From positions 1-64,000 of the forward strand of contig CAJUPO010000002.1 of NCBI GenBank assembly GCA_910588145.1: a stretch of DNA of 64,000 nucleotides. Reading direction: 5' to 3'. The notes under the pieces are model-generated. The model was not told the DNA's origin. It saw nothing but the letters and a program-made list of their open reading frames with translations, and ran no database searches. Position 1 is the first letter of the stretch; every line of letters begins with the position of its first letter. This document shows positions 33,750 through 43,087 of this stretch, piece by piece. The position numbers and the translations under genes are program-made. The stretch comes from an uncultured Oscillospiraceae bacterium. GTDB lineage: Bacteria > Bacillota > Clostridia > Oscillospirales > Ruminococcaceae.

Positions 33750-34310
33750 ATGGAAGGTCTTGAAAGCTTTTTTACAGCGTCAGAGCAGCTGCGGCTGTTT
33801 GTGCTGTCATGTCTTTTCGGGATTCCGGCAGGAATACTATACGATGTGTTCAGGGTATTGAGGATGTTGGTCCGGCATAATAAGATTGCTGTTGCGGCAG
33901 AGGATATATTGTTTTTCTGTACATATGCAGTTTTTGTCATGAGTTTTACAGTATCTGCTGCACGGAGTGAATTTAGATTTTATTTTTGCTTTGGAAATAT
34001 ACTTGGGTTTATAGTATATCATTTTACAGTAGGGAATCTTGTTACTGCGGTACTGAAAAAAATTATTCTGAGGATAAGAAAAATATTAGGATTCATTTTC
34101 AGACCAGTGGGAAAAAAGATTGCACTTTTATGTGAAAAAAAACATGTCTTTTTTGTTAGAACTCTCCAAAATATTACCAAGAGTAAAAAAAATGATAAAA
34201 TTGACTTGATTGATGACAGTAATTTGTTGTATAATAGTAAAAAAGAGAATAAAAAAGACAAAAGAAGGAACGTGTGCAGAATTGAAAAGAAAAAGATACA
34301 AAAAAACTAA
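33750..34310 (+). CDS. yabQ: Spore cortex biosynthesis protein YabQ
   Basis: This 186-residue membrane protein has hydrophobic segments at about residues 15-37, 46-65 and 72-95, with the YabQ signature FGIPAGILYDVFRVLR. The C-terminal 80 residues are very basic and Lys-rich. It starts 12 bases after yabP. Its last nine codons overlap the probable TTG start of divIC. Confidence 0.92.
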   Translation: MEGLESFFTASEQLRLFVLSCLFGIPAGILYDVFRVLRMLVRHNKIAVAAEDILFFCTYAVFVMSFTVSAARSEFRFYFCFGNILGFIVYHFTVGNLVTAVLKKIILRIRKILGFIFRPVGKKIALLCEKKHVFFVRTLQNITKSKKNDKIDLIDDSNLLYNSKKENKKDKRRNVCRIEKKKIQKN

Positions 34311-34590
34311 GAAAAGGAATCTTTTCTGGTTTGCATCCAGGGTTGTCATAACGGCTCTTGTAATCGGGTGCGGAGTGTCATTTGTTGTAACAAAGTCAAA
34401 ATGTGCAGAGATGCAGAAGGAGCTTGACTCCATCGATAAAAAGACCGGCGAACTTGAAGCCGAAAACGTCGAGCTGCAGCGTATTCTTGATGACGGCGAT
34501 ATGAATGCTTATATGGAGAAAATCGCTATTGAGAATATGAATTATGCATACCCGAACGAACGAAGATATTATGATACGTCAAGAAATTAA
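34282..34590 (+). CDS. divIC: Septum formation initiator, DivIC/FtsB type
   Basis: This roughly 102-residue protein has a strongly basic N-terminus (KRKRYKKTKKRN), one membrane helix (about residues 18-37) and an extracellular coiled coil (EMQKELDSIDKKTGELEAEN). It ends in an IAIENMNYAYPNE segment like FtsB/DivIC, partner of FtsL in the divisome. TTG 34282 gives the family length, with AAGGA 12 bases upstream. An in-frame ATG at 34213 lies deep inside yabQ with no clear site. The start is therefore uncertain. Confidence 0.85.
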   Translation: MKRKRYKKTKKRNLFWFASRVVITALVIGCGVSFVVTKSKCAEMQKELDSIDKKTGELEAENVELQRILDDGDMNAYMEKIAIENMNYAYPNERRYYDTSRN

Positions 34591-34635
34591 GCTTACGGGC
34601 TTTTTATTTATTATCACGGAGGGAATTTTAAGTTT

Positions 34636-35064
34636 ATGCAGCTTGAGGTTGGAAAAATTTATGATGGCAAGGTAAAGGGAATCGCACAGTATGGCGCTTT
34701 TATTGAAATTGACGGCGCCGGAACAGGAATGGTTCACATTTCGGAGATAGCAAATTCATTTGTTAAGGATGTAAACGACTATCTTAAAGAAGGTCAGGAA
34801 GTAAAGGTCAAGGTTCTGAACATCAATGATGACGGTAAAATCGCATTGTCTATTAAAAAAGCCAATGAGAATGCGGAAGAACAGCTCAGACCGGCAAAGC
34901 GTCCTGAACGCAGACCAAATGTGTGGGAGCCTAAAAAGAAGCCTCCTGTAACTGAACTGGGTTTTGAAGATATGCTTACAAGATTCAAGCAGAACAGCGA
35001 GGAAAAGATTTGCGCCCTAAAGCGCAATACAGAAAGAAAGACCGGTTCAAGAAGAGGCAAATAA
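34636..35064 (+). CDS. yabR: S1 RNA-binding domain protein, YabR-like
   Basis: This 142-residue protein has one S1 OB-fold domain (LEVGKIYDGKVKGIAQYGAF, MVHISEIAN, VLNINDDGKIALSIKKA, residues 2-75) and a basic Pro/Arg-rich tail (RPAKRPERRPNVWEPKKKP). It likely binds RNA or the ribosome. It follows divIC as in B. subtilis and ends the block at a terminator. Confidence 0.9.
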   Translation: MQLEVGKIYDGKVKGIAQYGAFIEIDGAGTGMVHISEIANSFVKDVNDYLKEGQEVKVKVLNINDDGKIALSIKKANENAEEQLRPAKRPERRPNVWEPKKKPPVTELGFEDMLTRFKQNSEEKICALKRNTERKTGSRRGK

Positions 35065-35078
35065 TATTTTACATATTT

Positions 35079-35109
35079 ACTCCATTCGCTTTGCGGATGG
35101 AGTTTTTTG
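35079..35109 (+). terminator. Rho-independent terminator
   Basis: ACTCCATTCGC/GCGGATGGAGT with loop TTT and a T6 tail. Confidence 0.9.
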
Positions 35110-35145
35110 TTTTATAAAGTTATCTGTTATAAAATTTTAATGATA

Positions 35146-35189
35146 AACAGTTTATAACACTTGACAACTGTTATAAACTGTTGTATACT
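35146..35189 (+). promoter_or_regulatory. Promoter embedded in a perfect 13-bp inverted repeat (GntR operator)
   Basis: TTGACA (35161-35166) and TATACT (35184-35189) are 17 bases apart. The -35 box lies inside the 11-base gap between AACAGTTTATAAC (35146-35158) and GTTATAAACTGTT (35170-35182), exact reverse complements. A GntR dimer bound here would block RNA polymerase. A partial copy (CTGTTATAAAA) lies near 35124-35134. Confidence 0.8.
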
Positions 35190-35217
35190 ATTATACATGA
35201 AGGAGGAAAAGTCATAA

Positions 35218-35589
35218 ATGAAAATAATAATCAATATAACATTAATGGTTCCCATATATGAGCAGGTTGCAGACCAAATAAAAACACTTATACGTAATGG
35301 AGAACTGAAAGAAAACGATAATCTGCCGTCCGTTCGCACATTATCCAAGGAATTAAGAATAAGCGCTTTAACTGTAAAAAAGGCTTATGACTATTTGGAA
35401 AGTGAAGGATTTACCGTTACTGTACACGGAAAAGGAACATACGTTTCAGCCACGAATACAGAACTTTTACTTGAAGAGCAAAAAAAGGAACTGGAAGCGG
35501 ATTTAGAGCAGGCTATACAAAAAGGAAGACGCTGCGGTATTAGTGATGAAGATATAAAGAGTTTATTTGAATTGATTTTGGAGGGATAA
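35218..35589 (+). CDS. GntR-family repressor, YtrA type
   Basis: This 123-residue regulator has an N-terminal winged helix (PIYEQVADQIKTLIRNGELK, LPSVRTLSKELRISALTVKK, GFTVTVHGKGTYVS) and only a short helical C-terminal part, the YtrA subfamily layout associated with ABC transporter genes and cell-wall stress. It precedes an ABC ATPase and permease and probably represses its own operon. SD GGAGG. Confidence 0.9.
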   Translation: MKIIINITLMVPIYEQVADQIKTLIRNGELKENDNLPSVRTLSKELRISALTVKKAYDYLESEGFTVTVHGKGTYVSATNTELLLEEQKKELEADLEQAIQKGRRCGISDEDIKSLFELILEG

Positions 35590-35594
35590 CTTAT

Positions 35595-36393
35595 ATGTTA
35601 AAAATCGAACATTTAAAAAAGCATTATAATAATTTCTCACTGGATTGTTCTTTGGAAGTTAAATCAGGCTGCATAACAGGGCTGATAGGACAGAACGGTT
35701 CCGGAAAAAGTACGACCTTCAAAGCACATACAAAGCTTTACTGCAAAGGATAAAGAAAACTTGGGAGTTGTTCTTTCCGACTCTGGATTCAGCGGATATT
35801 TGACAGTTAAAGACATTATCCCGATTTTAAAGAATCTATATAGAAATTTTAATTATACGTTTTTCATAAATCAAATACGAAGATTTCAGCTGCCCCTCAA
35901 TAAGAAAATCAAGGACTTTTCAACAGGCATGAAAGCAAAACTAAAAATGCTGATTGCAATTTCACACAATGCAAAGCTATTAATACTGGACGAACCGACA
36001 TCGGGATTAGATGTAATTGCCAGAGATGAATTACTGGAAATGCTTAGAGAATTTATGGAAGAGGAAGAAGAACGCTCTGTTCTTATAAGCTCGCATATTT
36101 CAAGCGACTTGGAAACCTTATGCGACGATATTTATATGATAAATGACGGAAAAATTATAATGCATGAAGATACCGATGTTTTGCTAAGCAATTATGCTTT
36201 GCTGAAAACAGATCAAGAGCAATTTAAAAAACTGGATAAACAATTTATTATACGTACAAAGAAAGAGAGTTATGGATATAGTTGTTTAACGAATCAGAAA
36301 CAGTATTATATTGAGAATAATCCCAAAATTGCTGTTGAAAAAGGGACAATAGATAATGTAATTGCAATGATGATCAGGGGGGAAACAAAATGA
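35595..36393 (+). pseudogene. ABC transporter ATPase gene disrupted by internal deletion/frameshift
   Basis: Frame one runs from ATG 35595 and encodes LIGQNGSGKSTTFKA (Walker A), then stops at TAA 35751-35753. Frame two, readable from about 35724, continues as SFTAKDKENLGVVLSDSGFS, followed by the signature FSTGMKAKLKM, Walker B LLILDEPTSGLD and the H-loop SSHIS to 36393. About 20 residues expected between the two parts are missing. CAAAGC occurs at 35720-35725 and 35731-35736, at the junction. The gene is presumably inactive unless the sequence is wrong. Confidence 0.85.
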
Positions 36394-37043
36394 AAGGTTT
36401 ATTGATTAAAGATTTAAGGTTAATGAAAGTACAAAAAAATTTTTTCTTTATATTTATTGTCATAGCAATAGGTATGGGGGCATTTTCCTATAATATATCT
36501 TTTATGGTGGGATTTCTGTCGTTTGTTCTATCGCTTTTTACCCTAAGTACGATAAGTTATGATGAATTTGATAACGGCAATGCATTTTTATTTACATTGC
36601 CGATTAGCCGCACAAGCTATACCGCTGAAAAATATTGTCTTGCTCTTTTGCTTGGGGGCGGCTCATGGATTTTTGCGTCAATTTTAGCTGTTATTTTCGG
36701 TATATTAAATAATACAGCAGATTTTTCGGAAATAGCTATGACTGCTTTAGCAATTTTACCTGTACTGATTGTGATACAGTCAGTTATGATACCGTTTCAG
36801 CTTAAATACGGAGGGGAAAAGGGACGAATTGCACTTATCGGTGCATTGGGACTATTGTTTATTGTGGGAATTGCATTTGTAAAGATAGCTGAAATGCTTG
36901 GAATTGACATAATAAAAGTTATTGATAATTTACCGATGGTTAGTATGGGTGTAATGGCAGCAATTATTTTCTTTGCCGTGGTTATTATTTTATTTATATC
37001 TGTAAAAATCAGTATTTCTATTATGAAATGCAAAGAATTTTAG
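36390..37043 (+). CDS. ABC-2 type transporter permease
   Basis: This 217-residue integral membrane protein has six hydrophobic segments and begins MKGLLIKDLRLMKVQKN, as in ABC2_membrane_5 permeases paired with YtrA-type regulators. SYDEFDNGNAFLFTLPISR follows the second helix. It overlaps the ATPase stop by four bases. It is intact, although its cognate ATPase is broken. The exported substrate is unknown. Confidence 0.82.
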   Translation: MKGLLIKDLRLMKVQKNFFFIFIVIAIGMGAFSYNISFMVGFLSFVLSLFTLSTISYDEFDNGNAFLFTLPISRTSYTAEKYCLALLLGGGSWIFASILAVIFGILNNTADFSEIAMTALAILPVLIVIQSVMIPFQLKYGGEKGRIALIGALGLLFIVGIAFVKIAEMLGIDIIKVIDNLPMVSMGVMAAIIFFAVVIILFISVKISISIMKCKEF

Positions 37044-37066
37044 GGAAAAGTACAGTACTTATTTAA

Positions 37067-37108
37067 AAAAAAAACCCCGATTCAGAAAACTGAATCGGGG
37101 TTTTTTAA
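37067..37108 (+). terminator. Bidirectional Rho-independent terminator
   Basis: AAAACCCCGATTCAG/CTGAATCGGGGTTTT, a 15-bp stem with loop AAAA, lies between convergent genes with T and A tails. Confidence 0.92.
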
Positions 37109-37116
37109 GATTGTTC

Positions 37117-37824
37117 CTATACTGCCAAGGCTGTTTTAAGCGCAATTTCCATCATGTCTGTAAATCCTGACTGGCGTTCCTGAGCGGTTGTTGAAAGGTT
37201 TTTTAGCGGACAATCTGAAACAGTCAGTATGCAGAGAGCATTTTTTCCAAGTCTTGCGGCATTCATATAAAGGGCGGCTGATTCCATTTCCACTGCAAGG
37301 ACATTCATTTTTTTCCACATAGCTAAGGATTCTGAATCGTCATAAAAGATATCGCTTGAAAGAATATTTCCAACATGAAAGACAGCGCCCTGATTAACAG
37401 CGGCTTCTGCCGCAGATTTTAAGAGCTTATATGAAGCAGTAGGAGCAAATGTTCCGGGCAGACCATACTGCACAGCATAATTTGAATTAGTGCATGAGCC
37501 CATACCTATTACAATATCTCTGAGATTCACTTCATCGGATATACTTCCGGCTGTTCCGACTCTTATGATATTTTCAACTCCGTATTCAGTGTAAAGCTCA
37601 TGGGAGTATATTCCAATGGACGGCATACCCATTCCGCTTCCCTGAACAGAAATTGTTTTTCCGTTGTATGTGCCGGTAAAACCGAGCATTCCCCTTACGC
37701 TGTTGTAGCAGACAGGGTTGTCAAGATAAGTTTTTGCTATAAATTCGGCTCTGAGGGGATCCCCCGGCATAAGAACAGTTTTTGCTATATCTCCCGGTTT
37801 TGCGTTGTTGTGAGGTGTAGGCAT
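37117..37824 (-). CDS. deoD: Purine-nucleoside phosphorylase, DeoD type
   Basis: This 235-residue hexameric-type phosphorylase cleaves purine (deoxy)nucleosides with phosphate. Motifs are PGDPLRAEFIAKTYL, VQGSGMGMPSIGIYSHEL, IIRVGTAGSI and the substrate site AVEMESAALYMNA with catalytic Asp in VSDCPL. It is a single-gene transcript; the role is purine salvage. Confidence 0.95.
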   Translation of the reverse strand: MPTPHNNAKPGDIAKTVLMPGDPLRAEFIAKTYLDNPVCYNSVRGMLGFTGTYNGKTISVQGSGMGMPSIGIYSHELYTEYGVENIIRVGTAGSISDEVNLRDIVIGMGSCTNSNYAVQYGLPGTFAPTASYKLLKSAAEAAVNQGAVFHVGNILSSDIFYDDSESLAMWKKMNVLAVEMESAALYMNAARLGKNALCILTVSDCPLKNLSTTAQERQSGFTDMMEIALKTALAV

Positions 37825-37887
37825 ATTTATTCATCCTTTCGCTTTTTATTACAGTATAGCAAATTTGGGAAGAATATACAAGGTAAA

Positions 37888-40518
37888 TTAATAATTTTTC
37901 TTTTTTTCAGTCAGTGAAAATAAACTTGACATTACTGGAACAGCGAAGGAGAATCCGAGGGATATAAGGAGGGGAGTCTTTTCCAGTGCAGAGGTGTTGA
38001 AAATCATCTGAACTGAGGGGAGATACATAGAAACAAGCAGTACAGCAAGGGAAATCAGAACGGCAAGTATAAGCTTAATATTGTCAAAATAATTTATGCC
38101 GAATAGTCCCTTTTCTTCGGATTTGCATTCAAATACGTGTATAAGCTGAGAGAATACGAGAGTAGCAAGAGCGCCTGTTCTTGCGGCTTCAATGCTGCAT
38201 CCTGTTTTAAGAAGAGTGCTGAAGCATCCAAGGGTGCATAAGCCGATCATAATGCCGCGGAAAATAATTTTGGACATAAGACCTCCGGCAAAGAAGCTTT
38301 CGTCTGAACGTCTGGGCTTTTTTGTCATAACATTGCTTCCGCATGGCTCCATACCGAGAGCGATTGCCGGCAGGCCGTCAGTAACAAGATTAACAAGCAG
38401 AAGCTGTACCGGAAGAAGAACCATGGGGAATCCCATGAGAATGCCTAAGAACATAGTGATAACCTCGCCGATATTGCATGAGAGCAGATATCTTACGAAT
38501 TTTCTGATATTTGCATAAATACCCCGTCCCTGTTCCACTGCTTTGACAAGGGTTGCGAAATTGTCGTCGAGAAGTATAACGTCTGCGGCTTGTTTTGTTA
38601 CATCTGTTCCGGTAATGCCCATTGCCACGCCAACGTCGGCTTCTTTTATTGCAGGAGCGTCGTTAACGCCGTCACCGGTCATTGTTACGATATGGTTTTT
38701 TCGTTTAAACGCCTGAACAAGCCTTAGCTTATGGCTGGGATTTACTCTTGCAAAAACACGGCATTTATCAAGTTCACGGTCAAGTTCCGGGTCGCTCAGC
38801 CTGTCAAGCTCTGCCCCTGTTATAACAGAAGTACCGTCTGATATGCCTGCCTGCTTTGCTATTGCAGCGGCGGTATCCTTGTGGTCGCCTGTGATCATAA
38901 CAGTGCGGATATGAGCCTTGCGGCATTTGCGGATAGCTTCCTTGGCTTCTTCTCTGGGTGGATCCTGCATAGCTGAAAGTCCGAGGAAAACCAGTCCGTT
39001 GTCAGCGGTTTTACTCTGTTTCTGGGCATGTGCAATAACTCTCAGAGCACGTGAGGAAAGTGAGCTTATTTCACGTTCGATTTTTGCTTTATCTGAAGCG
39101 TTAAGAGGAATTACTCCTCCTGACGTCATTAAAAAGCCGCATTTCTCAAGAAGAATATCAGGAGCGCCTTTGACGTATGAAATAAAATCTCCTGACGGAG
39201 AACGCATTACAACAGTCATCATTTTAGTTTCGCTGTCAAACGGTATTTCCGAGATTTTTCTGAATCCGGAAAGCTTTCCGGCTGTGACGCCTCCCTTTGC
39301 GGCGCTTATAAGCAGAGCCGTTTCGGTTGGATCACCGTTTACTGTCCACTCCCTGTTTTTTCCGGGTGCGCATCTGTCACGGTTATGGGACGGCTTTTCT
39401 GCGGAAATTGACGCCGTTGTACAGAATACGGAACATCTGAGAAGTTCGTTAAGGGGTGAAATATTAACCGGATTGATTTTGCTTCCGCTGAGACTGATTT
39501 CTCCCTCGGTTCTGTTTCCGTTTCCCGAGACATCGTATTCAGTCATATTGCTGTAAATATGGCGGACCGTCATTTTGTTTTCTGTAATAGTTCCGGTTTT
39601 GTCCGAACAGATTACCGAAGCGCAGCCCAGTGTTTCTACACTGTGCAGACGATTAACCAGCGCCTTTTGCTTAAGCATACGGTTAACGGCAAGGGCAAGG
39701 GCTATGGTTACGGTAGCGGGAAGCCCCTCCGGAATAGCGGCAATGGCAATAGTAATACCGGTCATCAGCATATCAAAAACCGGTTCACCCCGCAGTACCC
39801 CTGCAAGGAATACTATAATGCATATTACTATACAAAGGAACGCCACAATTTTTCCAAGCTCTCCAAGACGCTTCTGCAAAGGCGTTTCACCCTGGTCGAT
39901 GTCATTGATCATGCCCGAAATTTTACCTATTTGAGCGTTTCTTCCAGTGGCAATTACAACGGCTTTTCCGTTTCCTCCGGTGACTACGGTTCCGGAATAT
40001 GCAATGCAGCTTCTTCCCGGGGAATTGTCCTTGTCGTCTTCTGAACCGGAAACCTTTGAAGCAGGTTCTGATTCTCCGGTAAGCATTGATTCGTCGGCAT
40101 AAAGCCTGTTTGATGAAATAATTACGCTGTCTGCCGGAACCTTATCTCCCGTTTCGATTTCGATAACATCTCCCGGAACAAGCTCAGAAGCGGCAATTAC
40201 AGAAAGCTTGCCGTCCCTGTAAGTCTTAGCGGAGGGAGCCGTCATGTTTTTCAGAGCCTCAAGAGTCTTTTCAGTTCTGTATTCCTGTATGAAACCTAAA
40301 ACAGCATTTAGAAAAACTATGAGTATAATAGTTACAGCGTCGTAGATTTCGCCCAGCAGAAATGATATTGCCGTTGCTCCGAGAAGGATCATAACCATAA
40401 CGTCCTTAAACTGTCCGGCAAAAATTTTAAGCGCTCCCGGACCTTTTTTTTCTTCGATTGTGTTTGGTCCAAAGGATTCAAGCCGTTTTTTTGCCTCCTG
40501 ATTTGTTAATCCTGTCAT
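37888..40518 (-). CDS. Calcium-translocating P-type ATPase
   Basis: This 876-residue P2-type ATPase has the actuator motif MLTGESEPA, phosphorylation site SDKTGTITENKMTV, and TGDGVNDAPAIKEADVGVAM. Ca2+-site residues fit SERCA-like pumps: PEGLPATV in M4, SCNIGEVI in M5 and NLVTDGLPAIALGME in M6. The N-terminal cation-ATPase domain (NQEAKKRLESFGPN) and four C-terminal helices are present. It exports Ca2+ from the cytoplasm. SD AAGGAG precedes the ATG. It stands alone. Confidence 0.92.
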   Translation of the reverse strand: MTGLTNQEAKKRLESFGPNTIEEKKGPGALKIFAGQFKDVMVMILLGATAISFLLGEIYDAVTIILIVFLNAVLGFIQEYRTEKTLEALKNMTAPSAKTYRDGKLSVIAASELVPGDVIEIETGDKVPADSVIISSNRLYADESMLTGESEPASKVSGSEDDKDNSPGRSCIAYSGTVVTGGNGKAVVIATGRNAQIGKISGMINDIDQGETPLQKRLGELGKIVAFLCIVICIIVFLAGVLRGEPVFDMLMTGITIAIAAIPEGLPATVTIALALAVNRMLKQKALVNRLHSVETLGCASVICSDKTGTITENKMTVRHIYSNMTEYDVSGNGNRTEGEISLSGSKINPVNISPLNELLRCSVFCTTASISAEKPSHNRDRCAPGKNREWTVNGDPTETALLISAAKGGVTAGKLSGFRKISEIPFDSETKMMTVVMRSPSGDFISYVKGAPDILLEKCGFLMTSGGVIPLNASDKAKIEREISSLSSRALRVIAHAQKQSKTADNGLVFLGLSAMQDPPREEAKEAIRKCRKAHIRTVMITGDHKDTAAAIAKQAGISDGTSVITGAELDRLSDPELDRELDKCRVFARVNPSHKLRLVQAFKRKNHIVTMTGDGVNDAPAIKEADVGVAMGITGTDVTKQAADVILLDDNFATLVKAVEQGRGIYANIRKFVRYLLSCNIGEVITMFLGILMGFPMVLLPVQLLLVNLVTDGLPAIALGMEPCGSNVMTKKPRRSDESFFAGGLMSKIIFRGIMIGLCTLGCFSTLLKTGCSIEAARTGALATLVFSQLIHVFECKSEEKGLFGINYFDNIKLILAVLISLAVLLVSMYLPSVQMIFNTSALEKTPLLISLGFSFAVPVMSSLFSLTEKKKNY

Positions 40519-40679
40519 AGAAAAAGTCTCCTTTATATGTTGTCCTTAAATACTATGATAGAAAATATATGTTAATGAGTTTTCGGAGATGTTTTTATAC
40601 TGTAAATGAAATGAAAATTATAATTGTGCGCTGTTTTTACTGTAAAAACCGCAATTGTTAAGAAATAGACAATTTTTTA

Positions 40680-40708
40680 TTGACTTATAAATGCAAAAAT
40701 AGTATAAT
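40680..40708 (+). promoter_or_regulatory. serC-serA promoter
   Basis: TTGACT (40680-40685) and TATAAT (40703-40708) are 17 bases apart, about 50 bases before serC. Confidence 0.82.
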
Positions 40709-40758
40709 ATAGTAGTATTGGATTTTATAAAAGTAAAAATATATTGGAGGTCTTTTTA

Positions 40759-41838
40759 ATGAGCAGAGTTTATAATTTCAGCGCCGGTCCCGCTGCGCTT
40801 CCCGAAGAAGTATTGCAGCGTGCAGCTGACGAAATGCTTGAATACGGGGACAGCGGACAGTCTGTAATGGAAATGTCACACCGTTCAAAGGAATATCAGG
40901 CAATTATTGATTCCGCCGAATCGCTTCTCAGAGAAATAATGTCTATTCCTGACAATTATAAGGTGCTTTTCCTTCAGGGCGGAGCTTCCTCACAGTTTGC
41001 AATGATTCCGCTGAACCTTATGACAACAGGTAAGGCTGATTTTATAGTAACTGGTCAGTGGGCAAACAAAGCATATCAGGAAGCAAGCAGATACGGTGAC
41101 TGCAAAATTGTAGCTTCATCAAAGGATAAGACTTTCTCATACATTCCTGAAATAGATAATTCAGAATTCAGACCGGACGCTTCATATGTTCATATATGTC
41201 AGAATAATACAATTTACGGAACACGCTTTTCTGATATTCCGGAAACAGGAAATGTTCCTCTTATAGCAGATATGTCATCATGCATTCTTTCTGAACCGGT
41301 AGACGTTTCAAAATATGCTGTGATCTATGCAGGCGCTCAGAAAAATATGGGTCCTGCCGGACTGACGGTTGTTATTATCAGGGAAGATCTTATCGGCAAT
41401 GCAAGAGAAACTACTCCAACAATGTTCAATTATCAGATTCATGCTGATAACGGTTCAATGTATAACACTCCTCCTACATACGGAATTTATATTCTGAAGC
41501 TTGTTCTTGAATGGGTAAAGAGCAAGGGCGGACTATCCGCAATGAAAGAATATAATGAAAAGAAAGCCGCTGTTCTTTATGATTACCTTGACAGCTCGTC
41601 ACTTTTCAGTGCGACAGTTCAGGGCAGGGACCGCTCTCTTATGAATGTTCCGTTTGTAACAGGAAACGAGGAGCTTGACGCTAAGTTTGTTTCCGAAGCT
41701 AAGAAAGCAGGCTTTATCAATATTAAGGGACACCGTTCAGTAGGCGGCATGAGAGCTTCCATTTACAATGCAATGTCTATGGAAGGCGTTGAAAAGCTTG
41801 TTGCATTCATGAAAAAATTTGAGGCTGAAAATGCCTGA
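40759..41838 (+). CDS. serC: Phosphoserine aminotransferase
   Basis: This 359-residue PLP enzyme makes phosphoserine in serine synthesis. It begins SRVYNFSAGPAALPEEVL. PLP contacts are GGASSQFAMIP, and the Schiff-base lysine is in YAGAQKNMGPAGLTVVI. A C-terminal GHRSVGGMRASIYNAM ends the fold. ATG 40759 has GGAGG ten bases upstream; a TTG at 40744 overlaps that site. serA follows by 23 bases. Confidence 0.96.
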   Translation: MSRVYNFSAGPAALPEEVLQRAADEMLEYGDSGQSVMEMSHRSKEYQAIIDSAESLLREIMSIPDNYKVLFLQGGASSQFAMIPLNLMTTGKADFIVTGQWANKAYQEASRYGDCKIVASSKDKTFSYIPEIDNSEFRPDASYVHICQNNTIYGTRFSDIPETGNVPLIADMSSCILSEPVDVSKYAVIYAGAQKNMGPAGLTVVIIREDLIGNARETTPTMFNYQIHADNGSMYNTPPTYGIYILKLVLEWVKSKGGLSAMKEYNEKKAAVLYDYLDSSSLFSATVQGRDRSLMNVPFVTGNEELDAKFVSEAKKAGFINIKGHRSVGGMRASIYNAMSMEGVEKLVAFMKKFEAENA

Positions 41839-41861
41839 TTACAAATCGGAGGCAATGTAAA

Positions 41862-43025
41862 ATGTATAATATACAGACATTAAATAAAATTTCATCAGTA
41901 GGTACTGATAAGTTTAACAAGGCAAAGTATCATATTGCCGATTCAATAGAGAATCCTGACGCAATAATGGTTCGTTCCGCCAAAATGCACGAAATGGAAT
42001 TTGGCTCAAATCTTGTGGCAATTGCAAGAGCCGGAGCAGGCGTTAACAATATTCCGGTTGAAAAGTGCGCTGAAGCAGGAATCTGCGTATTCAACACTCC
42101 CGGCGCTAATGCAAATGCCGTAAAAGAGCTTGTTGTAACAGGACTTCTCCTTTCTTCAAGAAAGATTCCGGAAGCAATGGCATGGGTAAAGACTATCAGC
42201 AATGAAGGCGATCAGGTTCCGGCTTTGGTTGAAAAGGGAAAGGCTCAGTTTGTAGGTCCTGAAATTTCAGGAAAAACACTCGGTATAATCGGACTTGGCG
42301 CAATAGGCGCTCTTGTAGCTAATACAGCTATTGCACTGGGCATGAAGGTTGTGGGAACTGATCCGTTTCTCTCAGTAAACGCTGCCCTCAAGCTTGACCC
42401 GACTGTAAAGGTTGTGCCGTCTGCTGATGAAGTTTATGCTGAAGCTGATTATCTGACAATCCACGTTCCTTACAATGCAGATACAAAGGGATTCATTAAT
42501 TCTGACACAATGTGCAAGATGAAGGACGGCGTAAGAATCCTGAATTTTGCAAGAGGAGAGCTTGTAAATAATACAGACGTAATCGCTGCTCTTAAATCCG
42601 GTAAGGTTTCATGCTATGTAACAGATTTTCCGAACGCTGAAACAGCAGATGCAGCTGGAATTATTGCAATTCCGCATCTGGGTGCTTCAACGCCTGAAAG
42701 TGAAGATAACTGTGCAATGATGGCTGCTGACGAGCTTATTGATTACATTGAAAACGGAAATATCCGCAACAGTGTAAATTATCCTAATGCTTCAATGAAT
42801 GCAGCCGGAACAAAGGTTTGCGTACTGCATAAAAATGTTCCTGCTATTATTGCTCAGATCACTTCTGCCGTTGCAGACGCAGGACTTAATATTGATAATA
42901 TGGTTAATGCAAGCAAGAAGGATTACGCTTATACGCTTCTTGACGTTGCAGGAAATGTAACAGATGAAGTTGCAGAGAAGATCTCAGCGTCTGAGGGCAT
43001 TGTAAAGGTGAGAGTTATAAAGTAA
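41862..43025 (+). CDS. serA: D-3-phosphoglycerate dehydrogenase with ACT domain
   Basis: This 387-residue enzyme performs the first step of serine synthesis. The NAD loop is GIIGLGAIGALVANTA; catalytic Arg is in NFARGELVNN and His in IPHLGASTPESEDN. The last 70 residues (KVCVLHKNVPAIIAQITSAV onward) form an ACT domain for likely serine feedback. It lacks the extra ASB domain of long SerA types. It is co-transcribed with serC. Confidence 0.94.
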   Translation: MYNIQTLNKISSVGTDKFNKAKYHIADSIENPDAIMVRSAKMHEMEFGSNLVAIARAGAGVNNIPVEKCAEAGICVFNTPGANANAVKELVVTGLLLSSRKIPEAMAWVKTISNEGDQVPALVEKGKAQFVGPEISGKTLGIIGLGAIGALVANTAIALGMKVVGTDPFLSVNAALKLDPTVKVVPSADEVYAEADYLTIHVPYNADTKGFINSDTMCKMKDGVRILNFARGELVNNTDVIAALKSGKVSCYVTDFPNAETADAAGIIAIPHLGASTPESEDNCAMMAADELIDYIENGNIRNSVNYPNASMNAAGTKVCVLHKNVPAIIAQITSAVADAGLNIDNMVNASKKDYAYTLLDVAGNVTDEVAEKISASEGIVKVRVIK

Positions 43026-43087
43026 ACCAAGCAAAACTGTTATTAATGTTAGAATTACAGTGCTTATTTAATAAATTATATCAATTA

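Noticed and set aside
38918..39556. 212-codon open frame on the plus strand inside the Ca2+ ATPase gene
   Set aside because: It is antisense to the conserved P-type ATPase, has no ribosome-binding site, and its composition is what the opposite strand of that gene produces.
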